Source: Lycocorax pyrrhopterus obiensis
Lineage: Eukaryota > Chordata > Aves > Passeriformes > Paradisaeidae
Length of the DNA: 64,000 nucleotides
Reading direction: 5' to 3'
NCBI GenBank assembly: GCA_014706295.1
Contig: JACSVZ010000013.1
Coordinates: 399,231-463,230 of the forward strand
The translations under genes were made by a program, and so were the position numbers. A model generated the notes under the pieces. That model worked only from the letters and a program-made list of their open reading frames with translations, was not told the DNA's origin and ran no database searches. Shown here piece by piece: positions 12,401 to 24,489 of this stretch (position 1 is the first letter of the stretch; each line of letters begins with the position of its first letter).

Positions 12401-13451
12401 TTTGATGTGGGTTCCTGCCACCTTGCTGCAGAGATGTGAGTGACAGGCAGCAGAGCTGGTGGCCAAGGCCACGTGTGCAGGAACAAGTCCTCCAGCGGTT
12501 TGGAAATTCACTCTTCTGTAAGACAGGCAGGTGCTGTGATTTTTCTGGTGAGAGATAAGGAGGTCATTGATAGCACGTCTGTTCAGCTCTATTACATTTA
12601 TAATTCCCTGAATGTTACAAATATTTTTTCTACTTTCAACTACTTCTCAATTAAATATAACAGAAGGTCTTTTGGGAGAGCTTTCCAAACATTCAAACGT
12701 GGCTGTGACTTCATTCCAGCTATCCCATCCACGTGTGAGGCAGAAATCATGTCCAATAGTGTTTCCAGAGGAACTTTCCAGACCTTTATACTCTCACGTT
12801 CCACACTAACTTAGGAGGTTACTGGTGTGCAGTTGTGAATATCTTGGTTTTACTTAATTTTAACAAAGAAATTAATTTAATGGATTTTGGTATTTACGCA
12901 AAGATTATTAACAAGCAAAAGGATTTAATTTTCTACGCAGGCTCTTGGTCCTTGCCTGTTGGAGAGCTGACTGGGAAGTGTCCAGCAGGAAGGGCAGCTA
13001 AGGGAGGGATTGCCACTGAGGTTTTTGCCTCCATGACTTTACCTTCTTTTGGTTCAAGAAATGCCATCAGACAAACTACAGATTCCAGAATGAGCAGGGA
13101 CACTTCACGTGTGCTCAGCAGGGCGTTGTTTACCAGCCCAGACGTCTCTTTGAACTCCTTCTGCTGTAGCCTGAAAGTGCTCTTGGCCCTTGGTTCTGAA
13201 GGCAGAAATAGAGAAATATAGCGACTGAATCCTGATGGTTAATTGCACACAGAGTATTTTCTTATGTATTGTTCATTTCAATCTAAAGACATTGTAATTA
13301 ATAAGAATTTTTAAAAAGGCTTTTTATGATCTACAGGCCTATAATTTCAGATCTATGAAAATATCTGCTTGCATATGAAGCAAGAGCAGAAATAAGAAGA
13401 GATCTTGACCTTTTGGGCTTTGATTGCCAAAGTACCATGAGATGAAAATCA
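6481..13451. other. Long single-copy region, no gene recognised
   Basis: This 7-kb stretch is mostly AT-rich, free of recognisable transposons and without an exon I can support. Reading frames up to 138 codons (for example 9345-9761 plus) show no known domain and low-information composition. Local features are a CTCF-like core at 7720-7733 (GAGCAGAGGGCAGG) and a 17-bp triplication at 10684-10732. The 9050-9290 section is especially AT-rich. Confidence 0.45.
10684..10732. repeat. Three-copy 17-bp tandem repeat
   Basis: The motif GTTTTTACTTTGCTTAT is repeated immediately as GTTTTTACTTTGCCAAT and then as a partial third copy GTTTTTACTTTTCCT. The period is exactly 17 bases. It is a small local expansion in AT-rich DNA with no evident function. 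Confidence 0.9.
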
Positions 13452-13518
13452 TGGGATCACAGAATGGTTTGGGTTGGAAGAGACCTTAAAGAGCATCTCG
13501 TTCCACCCCTCTGCATTA
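13452..13518 (-). mobile_element. CR1 LINE 3' end (short)
   Basis: The plus strand reads 'GGGATCACAGAATGGTTTGG' followed by 'GTTGGAAGAGACCTTAAAGA' and 'CATCTCGTTCCACCCCTCTG', the reverse complement of the last ~65 bases of a CR1 element. The insertion is a severely 5'-truncated copy or the remnant of a longer one. Confidence 0.9.
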
Positions 13519-15124
13519 TCGTAAGACTGAATGTGCAATTAGGACGTAACACCATGTCCTTTTGCTTCATACTCATTGATGTCTTACTTATCAGGAATCA
13601 CTAATGTGAGCTCTGCTTGAGTGAGGGCAGTGTTGTGGTCCTTGGGTGTCCAGATAATTTTTCTTAACCTTGACATTATCTATGACACTGTAAAAGACCA
13701 CAGCTCCAGGTCAAAGTAGTGTAAAAAGCATTTATCTTTCCTCTCTGAAAATTAAAAATATAAGAAAACTTAATTTTTCCTTCTAAGAGTGTGAGGACAG
13801 ACACTGCCCCTCTCTGCTCCCTGCCCTGTGTGATCCCACCCTACAGACCTGACACCTCGAGGGGTCTGTCTGAAGGGCATGGCCAGGGGGTCACGGGTGA
13901 CCCTGCTTGGCTCTGCACCGGGGCCAGCCCTGGTGGAGGACGTCCCCTGCAGTTACACATTGTAGACACTCAAACCATTTTTATTTTGACTTAGCAAAAT
14001 GACCCTTTCCCTCCATTCTGAGGCTCTAATGCAGAGCAGCACCAGGTTGTCCCGTGGTGCCGCACAAGCGCTGTCCTCGCTCATGCCCAAACCTATTTTT
14101 AATAAAATCCCAGTGAATACTGGGGTGTTAGAGCTTCAGTTCCCAGACATGTATTTCTGTGTTCAGCTGAGTCAAAATACAAGATTACAATCCGAGCCAA
14201 ATGTGTCCCCGGCCCCAAAGCCTGGAATGCCAAGCTCCAGAGAAGGCAATTTAAAATGAAGGCAGTTCTCCACCTAGACTGACTCATTTTCTGATTCAGA
14301 CCAACAAAAGGCTCTTTCCTGATTTGTTTAGATGCTATAATTGCAGAAGTCACTGGCAAATCAAGCGTAAAAGTGCAGAGGTGTGGGGGAAAGTCTTTCT
14401 ATTGAAGAAACCCCATGATAAGTGATCTACTTGCAGTGCAGCCTGGGTTTTTTTTATTAGAGTATTTACCATTAAGTCTATCCCTAGTGGCCAATTACTG
14501 TCCTTTTATGTCTTTTCATTGTGAGACTCAGAGAACACTCTGCAAACAAACCCCGTCTGATATCCTCAGCAATTATTCCTGTGATCACAGGCCTTTCTTT
14601 TTTCTGTGTTTGCTGTGTCTGCAGAGCCCCATGGAGCTCTGTAGAACTCCCCTGCTCCCTGGGGCAGCCTAGTCCCAGCCCCAGCCCCAGCCTCTGCTCC
14701 AATCTCAGCCTCAGCCCCAGGCTCTGCTCCAGCCCCAGCACCTCCCTCTGGCAGCTGCACTGTCACCCCAGCGTGCACTGGAGGTACCAGGGCATCTTCT
14801 GGCTTCTGGGGCACCCTGGTATCAGCTCAGGCCAGCATCAGCCTTGTCCTGAATCATTTCCACCAGATCAGCCCAACCTGAACTCGGTCCAGCTGGAGCA
14901 TGCTCAGCCCAGCCCAGGGCAGGTGGTTGGGTGCATCCCTACCTCCACCGGAGAGAAGTTCCTGGATTTGGGCTATAAAAGTGTTTTTCACCAGTTTCCT
15001 TTCCCCCACTATTGTCACCCATGGGTGCGACAGTCCTGGAAGGAGGTTCAAATTATGTGGCACATCCTCTTCTCCAGATCAGTTGCCATCAGTTTGGTGG
15101 CAGGTGTTATGGGGGTAGTAAGAT
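13519..15124. other. Single-copy sequence, no gene recognised
   Basis: No gene is recognised. A C-rich stretch with repeated CCCAG at 14671-14745 gives the overlapping reading frames seen on both strands there; the 229-codon plus frame starting at 14521 runs through it and into the AT-rich tract that follows, so I do not treat it as coding. Confidence 0.45.
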
Positions 15125-15200
15125 CTTTATATTGTTATATAAATTTTTTTTTATTTATATATTTTTTTATTTATATTGTTATATTTTATATAACTTTTGG
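15125..15200. repeat. AT-rich low-complexity tract
   Basis: About 75 bases consist almost entirely of A and T, with repeated ATTTATAT, TTGTTATA and runs of 7-9 T. It is partly self-complementary and should melt or form cruciform-like structures easily. It lies about 360 bases before the dimeric minisatellite at 15563. Confidence 0.85.
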
Positions 15201-15562
15201 ATATCAGTGACAATGCACTATGGAAAAAGAAAACTGTGTAAGTCTTTTAAAAACTGGTCTGATACGTATTAAATCTTAAAATAAAAATCCTTTTACATGG
15301 TACTGGCTTGGCCTTTCTGCTTGGCTAAATGCTGTTTGGATGTCCATTGCTATTTCTGTGAGCACCTGGGTGCACAGTGTTCTGAAACAGGGTTGGTGCC
15401 TTCATCTGAGACAGGCCACAGTGTCCTCGAGCAGGTGCTGGGCCACGGAGAGCCGGGATGGGGAGTGCTAGGGAGAAGGGAATAAACGCCAAGCGTGGAG
15501 TCAGCAGAGATGTTCCCCTCGGAGGCACCGTGTGTGTGCTCGGTGAGGATGCTGTGCCTCAG
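15201..15562. other. Single-copy sequence before the dimeric minisatellite
   Basis: I recognise no gene in this spacer. It passes from AT-rich to GC-rich towards the array and contains only short, uninformative reading frames. Confidence 0.4.
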
Positions 15563-15845
15563 CAGTGGTTGTGTAGCTGTTGCATTACAGCCCCGAGCAG
15601 TGGTTGTGTTGTTGCATTACAGCCCCGGGCAGTGCTTGTGTAGCTGTTGCATTACAATCCCGAGCAGTGGTTGTGTTGTTGCATTACAGCCCCAGCAGTG
15701 GTTGTGTAGCTGTTGCATTACAACCCTGAGCAGTGGTTGTGTTGTTGCATTACAGCCCCGAGCAGTGGTTGTGTAGCTGTTGCATTACAGCCCCAGCAGT
15801 GGTTGTGTTGTTGCATTACAGCCCCGAGCAGCAGCTTGCTGTCGT
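15563..15845 (+). repeat. Dimeric minisatellite, alternating 35/32-bp units
   Basis: Eight units start with CAGTGG (or CAGTGC) at 15563, 15598, 15630, 15665, 15696, 15731, 15763 and 15797, and a degenerate start follows at 15829. Spacing is 35, 32, 35, 31, 35, 32, 34 and 32. Odd units carry 'TTGTGTAGCTGTTGCATTAC' and even units carry 'TTGTGTTGTTGCATTACAGC', so the true repeat is a 66-67-bp dimer present four times. Single-base deletions (CCCCAG instead of CCCCGAG) mark individual units. Cys/Val-rich frames across it are a by-product. Confidence 0.95.
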
Positions 15846-18339
15846 GTTCGTTGTGCTGGTTGCACAGAGCTGTGTCTGTGCCACCACCTGGATGTCTCGG
15901 CGCTCGCCGCTCCCGTGGGCGGGAGGGAAGGGGGCCAGGGCCTCGGCGCGGCTCCTGACCATGACAGACGTGTTCAATAAAGCGGCTCAGCTGCTGCAGT
16001 GGCCTCTCCACCTCACCGCAGCTGATGATGAAGTTAAGGCACATCACATCTACATTTGGGAAACCATCTTACGGGAACACGTCGATGTTTCCCTCCTCCA
16101 CAGCCACCTCCTGCCCGGCTGCTCTCCCCGCCGAGGCACGGAGCCGGAGTAGGCGTCACTTAGGAGGATGATCGCTGTTATCAGAGGGATGTCTCATTTT
16201 CAGCAGCTCAGCCTGTGCAGGCCCCAAAGGCTGCACAAGAAATGAGCCACTCAGGGCTGCGAGATGGGTCTGCTGGAGAACATTTATCTAAAATTTGTGC
16301 TCTTGTACAAAGCTAAACTGCAAAGTACAGGAGAGCAGCAGGAGAGCACCTTGCTCTCAGGGATGGGACTTAAATATTCACGCTCAAGAGCTGCCTTGGC
16401 AGATCCACTCTGACCTCATTCTAGTCTACATTCATATGTGTTATTTTTGGGTTCCAAATTTTGACCTTGGTGATGGCAGGTCGTGCAGAAATACTTTGTA
16501 AAGACAAATGCATATACATGAAGACAAATATAAAGTGCTGCAGCTGTTTGTCAGGCTGATCTGGCTTTTTATACACAGTGTCTATCAACTGTTACCCTTA
16601 TTTTTTATTTTATCTTAGCAAAAAAATATTTTATGTTAACCAGCACTCCAACATACATAAAAAAGGACAGTGTCCAGCCTAGTCCCCCTGGCCCAAGCCC
16701 CCCTAAAACCCCAAACCCACAGAAGAATCCCACCCTTGCATATCACCATAGTTACCTGACAAAAACCCTGCCATGTGCTCAGGGAGACTCTGTTACTGGT
16801 GAGGAGGTGTCGATATACTGAGATACCTTGTGGATTTAATGTGCACTTATGAACTATTCATGTTCAAAACAAAATGCATGAAGGATGATAAAATACATAC
16901 CCAAAAGCATTTTCCATTATGAAGTATCCAGCATTTCAGTACTCCTGTAATGTCTGGGCTCACAGATTGCAGGTCTATTATTTACAATAGCAAACGGAAT
17001 TTAGAAAAACATTCCAGGAGGAAATATGCCTTTTGCAGTGTATTGTTTTAAAATGATCAGTTACTAACATGCATTTCAAGTCTATGAATTTATTTATTGT
17101 TGTCTTGAAATACTCTTGAAGATGGACCAAGAAAAGCAACTCTGGTATTTGTACCCCGGGGAGATTTTGCCAAAGTGCAAATAGTACCAAAAATAGCGGG
17201 GCCACAGGACCAGGGCAGTGATTGTCCCCCTGTGCTGGCACTTCTGAAGCATCTGGATTCCTGGGGTCAGTTTTGGGCTCTCTGCTGGCATCAGCACTCC
17301 TCATGGCTGTGGTGGTCACATGAGCACCTGGAATCTCCATGGTCCTGCTTTCAGCCTCCTGGAGCATCCCCTAATCCCCGTGGTCCTGATTTGAGTCCCC
17401 TGGGGCAGGGACAGGGTGCTGGTGATGCTGTGCCCCAGAGCTGTGGTGGTGCTGGTGGCCAGCAGCCCCCCCAGGGATGTGTCCTCAGTGCCACCCCACG
17501 CCTGGCACCTGGTGTGCCACCTCCGAGCACTTCCCCTGCTGCAAGATGCTGTCCCCTTCCTGTAGAGCCACGGCTGCACAGTCTGCTGTGTGAGGCACAG
17601 GCAGCCCTGGCACCATCCCGTGCCTCGTGCAGGCGTTTCGCAGGGACTGAAGCTCACCTTTGACGAGCAGCCATGCAACAGCACCGCGCTCTGATTTCAT
17701 ATCACAGCCTTGCTGCAAACTTGGGGCCTTATCTTGGCTTGGCAAAAACATAAACAGCAGCAAGTCAACATATCTCTAACAAAAGTGAATTCTCCTGAGC
17801 TGAACCTGGAATCCCAGTGCTGGAGCAGATTGTTTTGCAAATGTGTGATATGTGAGGAAAAGCTTTTAAAGATGAGCAGAACCAGAATTTCACTTGAAGA
17901 TAAACCATTTTGGAGGGGTGTGACTTGTATCCCCTTGTGGGGGGATGCTTTCTGGGACCACAGGCCAACTAAGAGGGTGTTCAGGGAGAAGGCCATGAAG
18001 CAAACTGTCCCTGAAGGATCCTGGGTGAGTACCTGGAATCACCGCTGTTCCCAGATCCCTGGCTGAGAAATTCCGTGTAGGGTAACTGTAAGGAATATGA
18101 TTCTGCTTGTCCTCACGGAAATAGGTACAGAATTGGTCCTGCTGGGGAGCTCATGCAGACAATAAAGAAACCATTCATGACTGAAGTATTTTCAGAACGA
18201 TCCCTCCTGAGCCAGGGAGGCGGTGGGAGCCGCAGTGGTCTCGTCCCTGCGATGCTCCTGAGGACTTGTACCACGGACTCGTCTTCTAAAGATCATATTC
18301 TCTTTCCTGGTGACAGATATCCCGTCTGCCACATCAGAT
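15846..18339. other. Single-copy sequence, moderately CpG-rich at its start
   Basis: No gene is recognised. Bases 15890-16010 contain about a dozen CpG, more than the surrounding DNA. A 139-codon plus frame (15733-16152) starts in the minisatellite and continues through this patch; the downstream part has no recognisable domain. From 16290 to 17170 the sequence is AT-rich and featureless. Confidence 0.4.
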
Positions 18340-18560
18340 TTACTGACGGCGCTGCCATGACCGCGAGCGTCGCTCTACATGCCCGGAATCCTGTTGTGAA
18401 CTTCTCCTGCTTGATCTCCGGGCATGAGAGGATTCGCGGCCGCTTTGGTGCGCGGCTCCCTGGGCGCCGGGGCTGCGGGACTGCGCTGCCTTTGTTCTGC
18501 CGCGGCTGTGAAGCCAGGCAAGTGCTTGTGCTCCCCGTGCTCGCATCTGAGCCTGGGGGA
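18340..18560. other. CpG-rich patch with a NotI site
   Basis: By hand count there are about twenty CpG in roughly 200 bases, against sparse CpG on both sides. The patch includes GCGGCCGC at 18436-18443 and the clusters GTGCGCGG and GGGCGCCGGGG. CpG patches of this size often mark promoters or first exons in birds, but I see no TATA box, start codon context or known peptide that would identify a gene. An alternative is an isolated CpG-rich remnant. Confidence 0.5.
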
Positions 18561-21500
18561 AGGGTAAATGCCCGCCACTTAGGTGGTTTTGATTCCAGGC
18601 ACTTGAAGTCTGACTTGAATCTCAGTGTTCTCCTTCTTGGCTCTTGCCCTAAATCCCCTGATGTGGGGTGGGATGGGGGTGCATTTTGACCTTTTTTTTC
18701 TTTAAATTTTAAATTTCTTTGTCTGTACACTGTAAAAAGCAAAGCTTTTTAGAATTGTTCCTTACCCAATTGCAGGAGTGGGCAGCATGGCTTGACCTCT
18801 TACAGTGGAAAATCCAAGTGCAAATAATCAGCCAGAAGAATTGTGTGTGGCCAGAAATGGGAAGTGACCCTGAGCCTGTGTCCCCCTCATCCAACCCTCT
18901 CTGTGCACCCCGTGGCCTGTTGGGTGCTGCCCTGCAGACCTCAGATGCCTGTGGATAGGAAACAAGCACTCAGCAGGGCAGGGAGGGGATTCCTCAGCTG
19001 TGCTGAAGTCCCCCCTTGCGCTCCCCATACTGTGGGACCAGCCCAGCATCCCCAGGGGCTCCCCCAGCTTGGGGCAGAAGTCAGCAAATATTTGGTGGGT
19101 CTGGCTTTTTGCTGACCTGGCAGGATGGAGGACTGATGCTGAGATTGCCCTCGGCTGCTGTTCACAGGCTTTCCGCTCCCAGGAGAGGCTCCCCGGGGTT
19201 TGGGATGGGGGAGAACATCCTTTCCAGGCACCATTTCTTGTGCTAGGGGGCTCAGGCAGGATCTGGGTGAGGAGCTCTGTGGCTGGGGCTGGATGGAGGG
19301 GCAGCCGTGTGCCAGGAAGGGACAGGAGGGAGCAGGGAGCTGGGGGAAGCAGTGGGATCAGGGCTCCCACGGGAGCATCTCGGGCTCCCCACACTGCCCA
19401 CAGCCCCTGGCCCCTGCCCAGGGGTGCTGCTCCCCACGCCGCCCGGCCCGTGCAATCACATCTTGCCAACGCAGCTCTCTGAGGTCACATTTAATCACCA
19501 AGGCCCGAGAACCTGCTTTACTTTTGCTGCTGCAAGAGGTAGTTAGCAATGGGAGGCCAGTTGTAGTTACTGGAATTAAAAATAAAAGCCATCTGAAACG
19601 TCTAAATATTGACTCTGCTTTCTGCCAGTGGCATCAGGAAGTCTTCTCTCCCACCTCCAGGCACAGGACTGTGATTTCAGACGTGGATACAGCATAGCTC
19701 TGGTAATTAAAAATTGCATTCCTGCTAGAGCTCTTGTAACTGAGAAGTACTTAAAAGGAGCTAAAAATCAGACTGAAGCTGTTCCATTGTTTTTCTTCTC
19801 ATGTTGGTGCTGAAAATCTGGCAAGTCATTAAAGGTAAGGAGATGTTGCAGCAAAGCCAGTATCTATTGCTGGTTGAATCTATTGAAAAATAAAGTGTAC
19901 ATTAAAGAGTTTTAACTTTATCCTAGAAAAAAAAATTTTTTTGGCAATGTGAAAAAATGTTCCTGTGGCCTTTAATCTTTTCCTGTTTTACTTAACCAGC
20001 CCTGCAATAACTGCTGGTGGCAGAACCGTCTCGTACTGTGAAAGAGGAATATGCAAATCCCCCACGGATCAATACTTTTACTGGAACAAAAATCTCTAAA
20101 GCTTACAATCAATTTAAAATATAATCCAAACCTTTTAATTTGATAAAGAGCCCTTTACCCCATCCTTCATGCAGGTACCTGTTCTTGTGTTCCAGTAAGG
20201 ATTAATCAGCTCCAGGCGACTCCACGCTGGGGAACACTTCCCAGAAAGGCCCCACCTGCAGTGGGTGAGGTGCTCTCCACACACCACCCCACAGTCTGCA
20301 GGTTGTAAACAAAGCCCCTAATGATGCTGAAGTTGCTGCACGGCTGCAAAGCTCTGCCCATCTGTTTCCCTGTTTAGTTTTTGCTCATTATTCTCCAGGA
20401 AAGGTCTCTGAGGGCTTTCCCATCTCTGGCACCAGGGCATCACTGGGGCGGTGTTTGCCCGGCTCAGGTAGGAGAACACCTTGCTCAAGGCCCAGCTGCT
20501 CCTCTCCACAAGATCCCCCACTGTGCCCTGGAGAAACATGAGAGAGAATTGACATGACGTGTCTTACCAATCAATGTTGACTTTTTGTTTTCCCTTTGTT
20601 TCCTTGCAAGGACATGCAGTTGGTTCACTTGTTTATTTTGGTATTTTCCTGGAAACTGGAGTGGAGTTCCTGCAGGTTGTGGCTCTTCTGGTGACCTTTT
20701 GTGCCTGTGCAAGTCTGCTTTCCCAGGGAAAGTACAAGAGGGCAATTAAAGCTCAGCCTGAGTCAGGGTGTCTTAACACATCACCTTCTGCTCTTTCTGA
20801 CTGATGGTCACAGAGAGTAGCAAGAAAAGTTTTCTGTAATCTTCTACTTCCCATCATTCTGAGACTCAAAAGCTGATGAGGTCAAATGGCTTCTCTTACA
20901 AAACACTGAATTAAGGATTAAGCAAGTCAAAATTATTTACTTCAGATCCGTGGAGATGTGAAAGAAATATAAGAATGATCTTGCCAAAGTTTGGCTTGTA
21001 AACTGAATCCTGCAGAAACACATTCTGCAAAACAGGCAGCAAAAAATGGATTGAAAACTCTGCTGCCATGTTATAGCACAGCACATGCTTGGAGCAGCCT
21101 GGGAATCCAGTTCAAGGGTGGGGTGGGGGGAGGATTTTAATGCAAATCCCAGAAACTCCAGGGTCAAATTCAGGTTGTTTTTTGATTTCCATCTTTTTTC
21201 CAGTTTGAACAAACCTAAGTAGTAGAATTTCGGAAAGCTCTTTGCTCCTGCAGGCTCTGCAATGTGTCCCAGAGGAGCAGGAGAGCCGTCAGGGCTTCCC
21301 TGGGGATCACGTCCTGCCCATGCCTGCTGTGCCCACCATGGACACAAGGCCAGGGAGCAGCAGAGGTGCTGGACACCACGAGGAGGTGGGAGAGGGCAGG
21401 TGTGAGCAGGACACAGTGGTGGCTGGAGCGCTGGGTGCCCAGTGTCCCCTGACAGCAGCTTTGGGGCTGGAGGAGAGCCCCGAGGGGCCTCCCCAGAGAG

Positions 21501-23061
21501 CCTGGTCCCATCAGCTCAGGTCCACGGAGCCTGGTGTCACCCCTCCTGATCTGCAGCCCATGGCCTGTCAAAAGTCACATCCGTGTCTATCACAATGTTT
21601 GGCCCAGTTTTGTCCACGGACACCCCTTGGAAGCCAGCGAGGAGCTGTGTGGGCACAGCATGGAGGGGTGAGGGGCACACAGGGGGCTTGTCTGTACAGC
21701 CCTAAAACACCCCAAAGCAGCACAGCAGCGCTGGGGTGACCTCGGTGCCTCTGAACCTGCAGCAGGGACTCGTTTCTCTGACACCACACCTGGCTGGGGC
21801 TTGCCCTGGAGAGCTGCCTGGATCACATCTCCCACACCTCCCTGCTCCTCCTCAGCTCCCTTCTGCCACTTGCAGAAGCTTCACAAATGAGAGAATTACA
21901 CGGCCCTGTGCAAACGCTCCTGAAAGCATCCCACATAGAAAATTCATCTCATTAATCAACTGCATAAACACTGGTGCACTCAACCCCCACGGCTGCAGAG
22001 CGCCTTCTGTGCCTTTGGAAGTGCAGAAAAATGTGCAGTAAGTATCAAATCTGTTTCCAAACAAGTACGGGGAGAATGAAACTGCAGCGTGCTCTCAACA
22101 GGTTTATGGAAAACGTTGGTGTGTGATGAATGCTAAAAGCCACGCGTCGGGGTTCGCATCCCTCCGTGCATGCCACGATCTGCATCAGGGCGGGCCACAA
22201 ACGGGCTGGGATCTGCTCTGGAGCACCTCCAAATGATGGATCCTTGATCCCACGGATTCTCTGAACGGCTGCTTCTCTGTCCCTCACTTGCACGTGTCGG
22301 CAGTTTGCTGCTCGCTCTTGAAGCTCAGTTAGCTGTGCTGGGAACAAGGCTAACCTGGGGCGTTTGTGCGTCCGCATCCGGGCGTTCCCCAGCCATTGAA
22401 CCCCGGCGTTTCCTGGAGTTTTGTAAGTGAGAAAAAAACCCACTGTGCAATGCATAAGATGACAAGATTTGAGTGTTCTTATCTGTCCTGTAATTCTTTC
22501 TCCCTCTGATAATAGCAACACATTTAAGAACCCAAAGAGACTTAACTAAAATTGCATCTTTTGTTGATAGGCACTTAAATAGCTTGCTTTTTTTTTTTTT
22601 TTTAAACAAGAAACTATATGGAAGAATTATACTCGAGTTGCAATCAATAGTTCCAGGGAAAACAGATACTGGCTTTTGAGGCCAGGGTTCATTAGCTGGA
22701 TTCAAGAAAGAGGTTGTATCCTCGGTATAAAGAACCTGCACAGAGAAGATGTAGGATCCCATCTCTCTGATTCAGAAATTGCTTCAAGAATTTGGGAACA
22801 GGTTTCCCCACGTGCACACACACCCCCTTTGCAGGTGTGTCAAGTTGGACACACTGAAGCTGCAGCATCATCCTTGCACTGTGGGCAGTGAGGGGTGCTG
22901 GGGATGCTGGGGATGTTAATTCCCAGGACACTCCTAGTGCACAGGTCTCCACTGTTCCTGCCACAGCTGCAGTGATGACGTTCTGGGTACTCCAAGGCAA
23001 GTGTTGCCAGGAAAATGTAACGTCCTACCAGCAAACCAGAGACAAACATCCAGCTGTGTAT
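18561..23061. other. Single-copy sequence, no gene recognised
   Basis: No known gene or transposon is recognised in 4.5 kb. GC-rich stretches (18840-19460 and 21240-21860) produce long overlapping frames on both strands, up to 213 codons, rich in Pro, Gly, Ser and Ala with no domain. AT-rich stretches lie at 19850-20160 and 20880-21230. A T16 run sits at 22588-22603, and GCTGGGGAT is repeated near 22896-22915. Confidence 0.45.
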
Positions 23062-23320
23062 GAATCACAGAATCCCAGACTGGTTTGGGCTGGGAGGCAC
23101 CTTAAAGCCCATCCAGTGCCACCCCTGCCATGGCAGGGACACCTTCCACTGTCCCAGGCTGCTCCAAGCCCCAATGTCCAACCTGGCCTTGGGCACTGCC
23201 AGGGATCCAGGGGCAGCCACAGCTGCTCTGGGCACCCTGTGCCAGGGTCTGCCCACCCTCCCAGGGAACAATTCCTTCCCAATATCCCATCTAAATCTGC
23301 CCTCCTGCAGCTTAAGGCTC
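23062..23320 (-). mobile_element. CR1 LINE 3' fragment, inverted partner of 24490-24714
   Basis: This is a reverse-oriented CR1 3' end, about 255 bases. The plus strand begins 'GAATCACAGAATCCCAGACT' and ends in the 'AACAATTCCTTCCCAATATC' block. Relative to other copies in the window it carries the variants 'GGTGCCTCCCAGCCC' and 'GGGTGGGCAG' (both read on the minus strand), shared only with the plus-oriented copy at 24490-24714. Three long frames across it are CR1 translations. Confidence 0.95.
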
Positions 23321-24489
23321 CTAGGTATTTATTTGAAGAGTTTGGTTCCTTCCTCAGTGCAGAAAACAGCTTTCTCTGGTTATTTACAGCTCTGGCTCTG
23401 CAGCCTGACCCTCGTGGGAGACCCTTGGCCCGCTCTCCTCGCCGGGCCCCGCTGCTGGGGCTGGGAGCCCTTCTAGCATAAACACGTCTGTCTGAGCACC
23501 AAAATACATCTTCAGTCACTGCTGGGGCGTGTGACTGGCAAATCTGCTCGCTGTTAATATTTTCACAGCAAGAGTTGACCTGTAGATCATAAGAAGAAGA
23601 AACAAAAGGGATGCAAATATGGCCTCACTTATTTACAAATGTGATTAATTATCCGCAAGCAAATTTTGTTGTCACAGATCTGATTTCTGCTTCTCCTCAG
23701 ACATGCTGAGCCTTTTTGTGTTCACACTGGCAAACACATAAACCCTCCAGTCAGATGACATGTGTCACTTAAACCTACCCCAGATCAGGATTTGATGTGT
23801 GTCAACACATTTAAAGTTGTTAAATGCAAAAGGAGTTTCTCTGCAGTGCCTCAGTTGCCAAGGGAATGCAGAGGGTGTCATTGGCTTTTAAAGCCAAACC
23901 CAAACACTGCCGGGTTATCCATCTGATGGCACAAACACACCGGAATATTTATTTGATGTGTTTGCAGGCTGATATCGATGCTTTAGCAATGTTCTGTGCC
24001 GGGGGGGTCTGTGGAGCTGTGGGAAAAGCCCCCGTGCTGGCCCTTGGGCAGTGCCTGCGCCCCTTGGGAGCTCCTGCCACACCTCCTCCGGCCTCAGTCC
24101 CCGTGCGATTCCCCAGCTCATCCCCAGCTGGGTCCCTGCGGTCCCGAGCACTCGGGCTGGGCTGAACTGGTGCCACCAGGCTCCATCCCCTGGGGGTGCC
24201 TGCTGCCAGGGCATCTCCTGTGGGTAAGGGCCAACACCAGCAGGGCACGGAGTGTCCCTGCCTGCGAGAGGGACACACAGAAAGGAGGGAATGAATTCTG
24301 AGTGTGGTGCCCTCTCCCTTTGCAAAGCCAGTGAAATGTGGGCTTTTGACATTAAGTTTATTACACTGCATTTAGAGCAGATTAGATTGCAAAATATTTG
24401 CAATCTGCCACTAATTTTGGAAGAGGGAGGGACATTTGTGAGGAGGGTGAGCCAAAAAGCCTCGCTCTGAGCAGCGCTTACAGAACTGC
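23321..24489. other. Spacer between inverted CR1 copies
   Basis: About 1.17 kb of single-copy sequence separates two oppositely oriented CR1 fragments. It is GC-rich at 23390-23470 and 24000-24250 and AT-rich between them. The 352-codon minus-strand frame at 23915-24973 crosses from this spacer through the CR1 at 24490 and has no domain I know, so it is not called as a gene. Confidence 0.5.

Noticed and set aside
14521..15210. A 229-codon plus frame ending in a hydrophobic Phe/Tyr/Ile-rich segment resembling a membrane anchor
   Set aside because: The hydrophobic end is just translation of the AT-rich low-complexity tract at 15125-15200.
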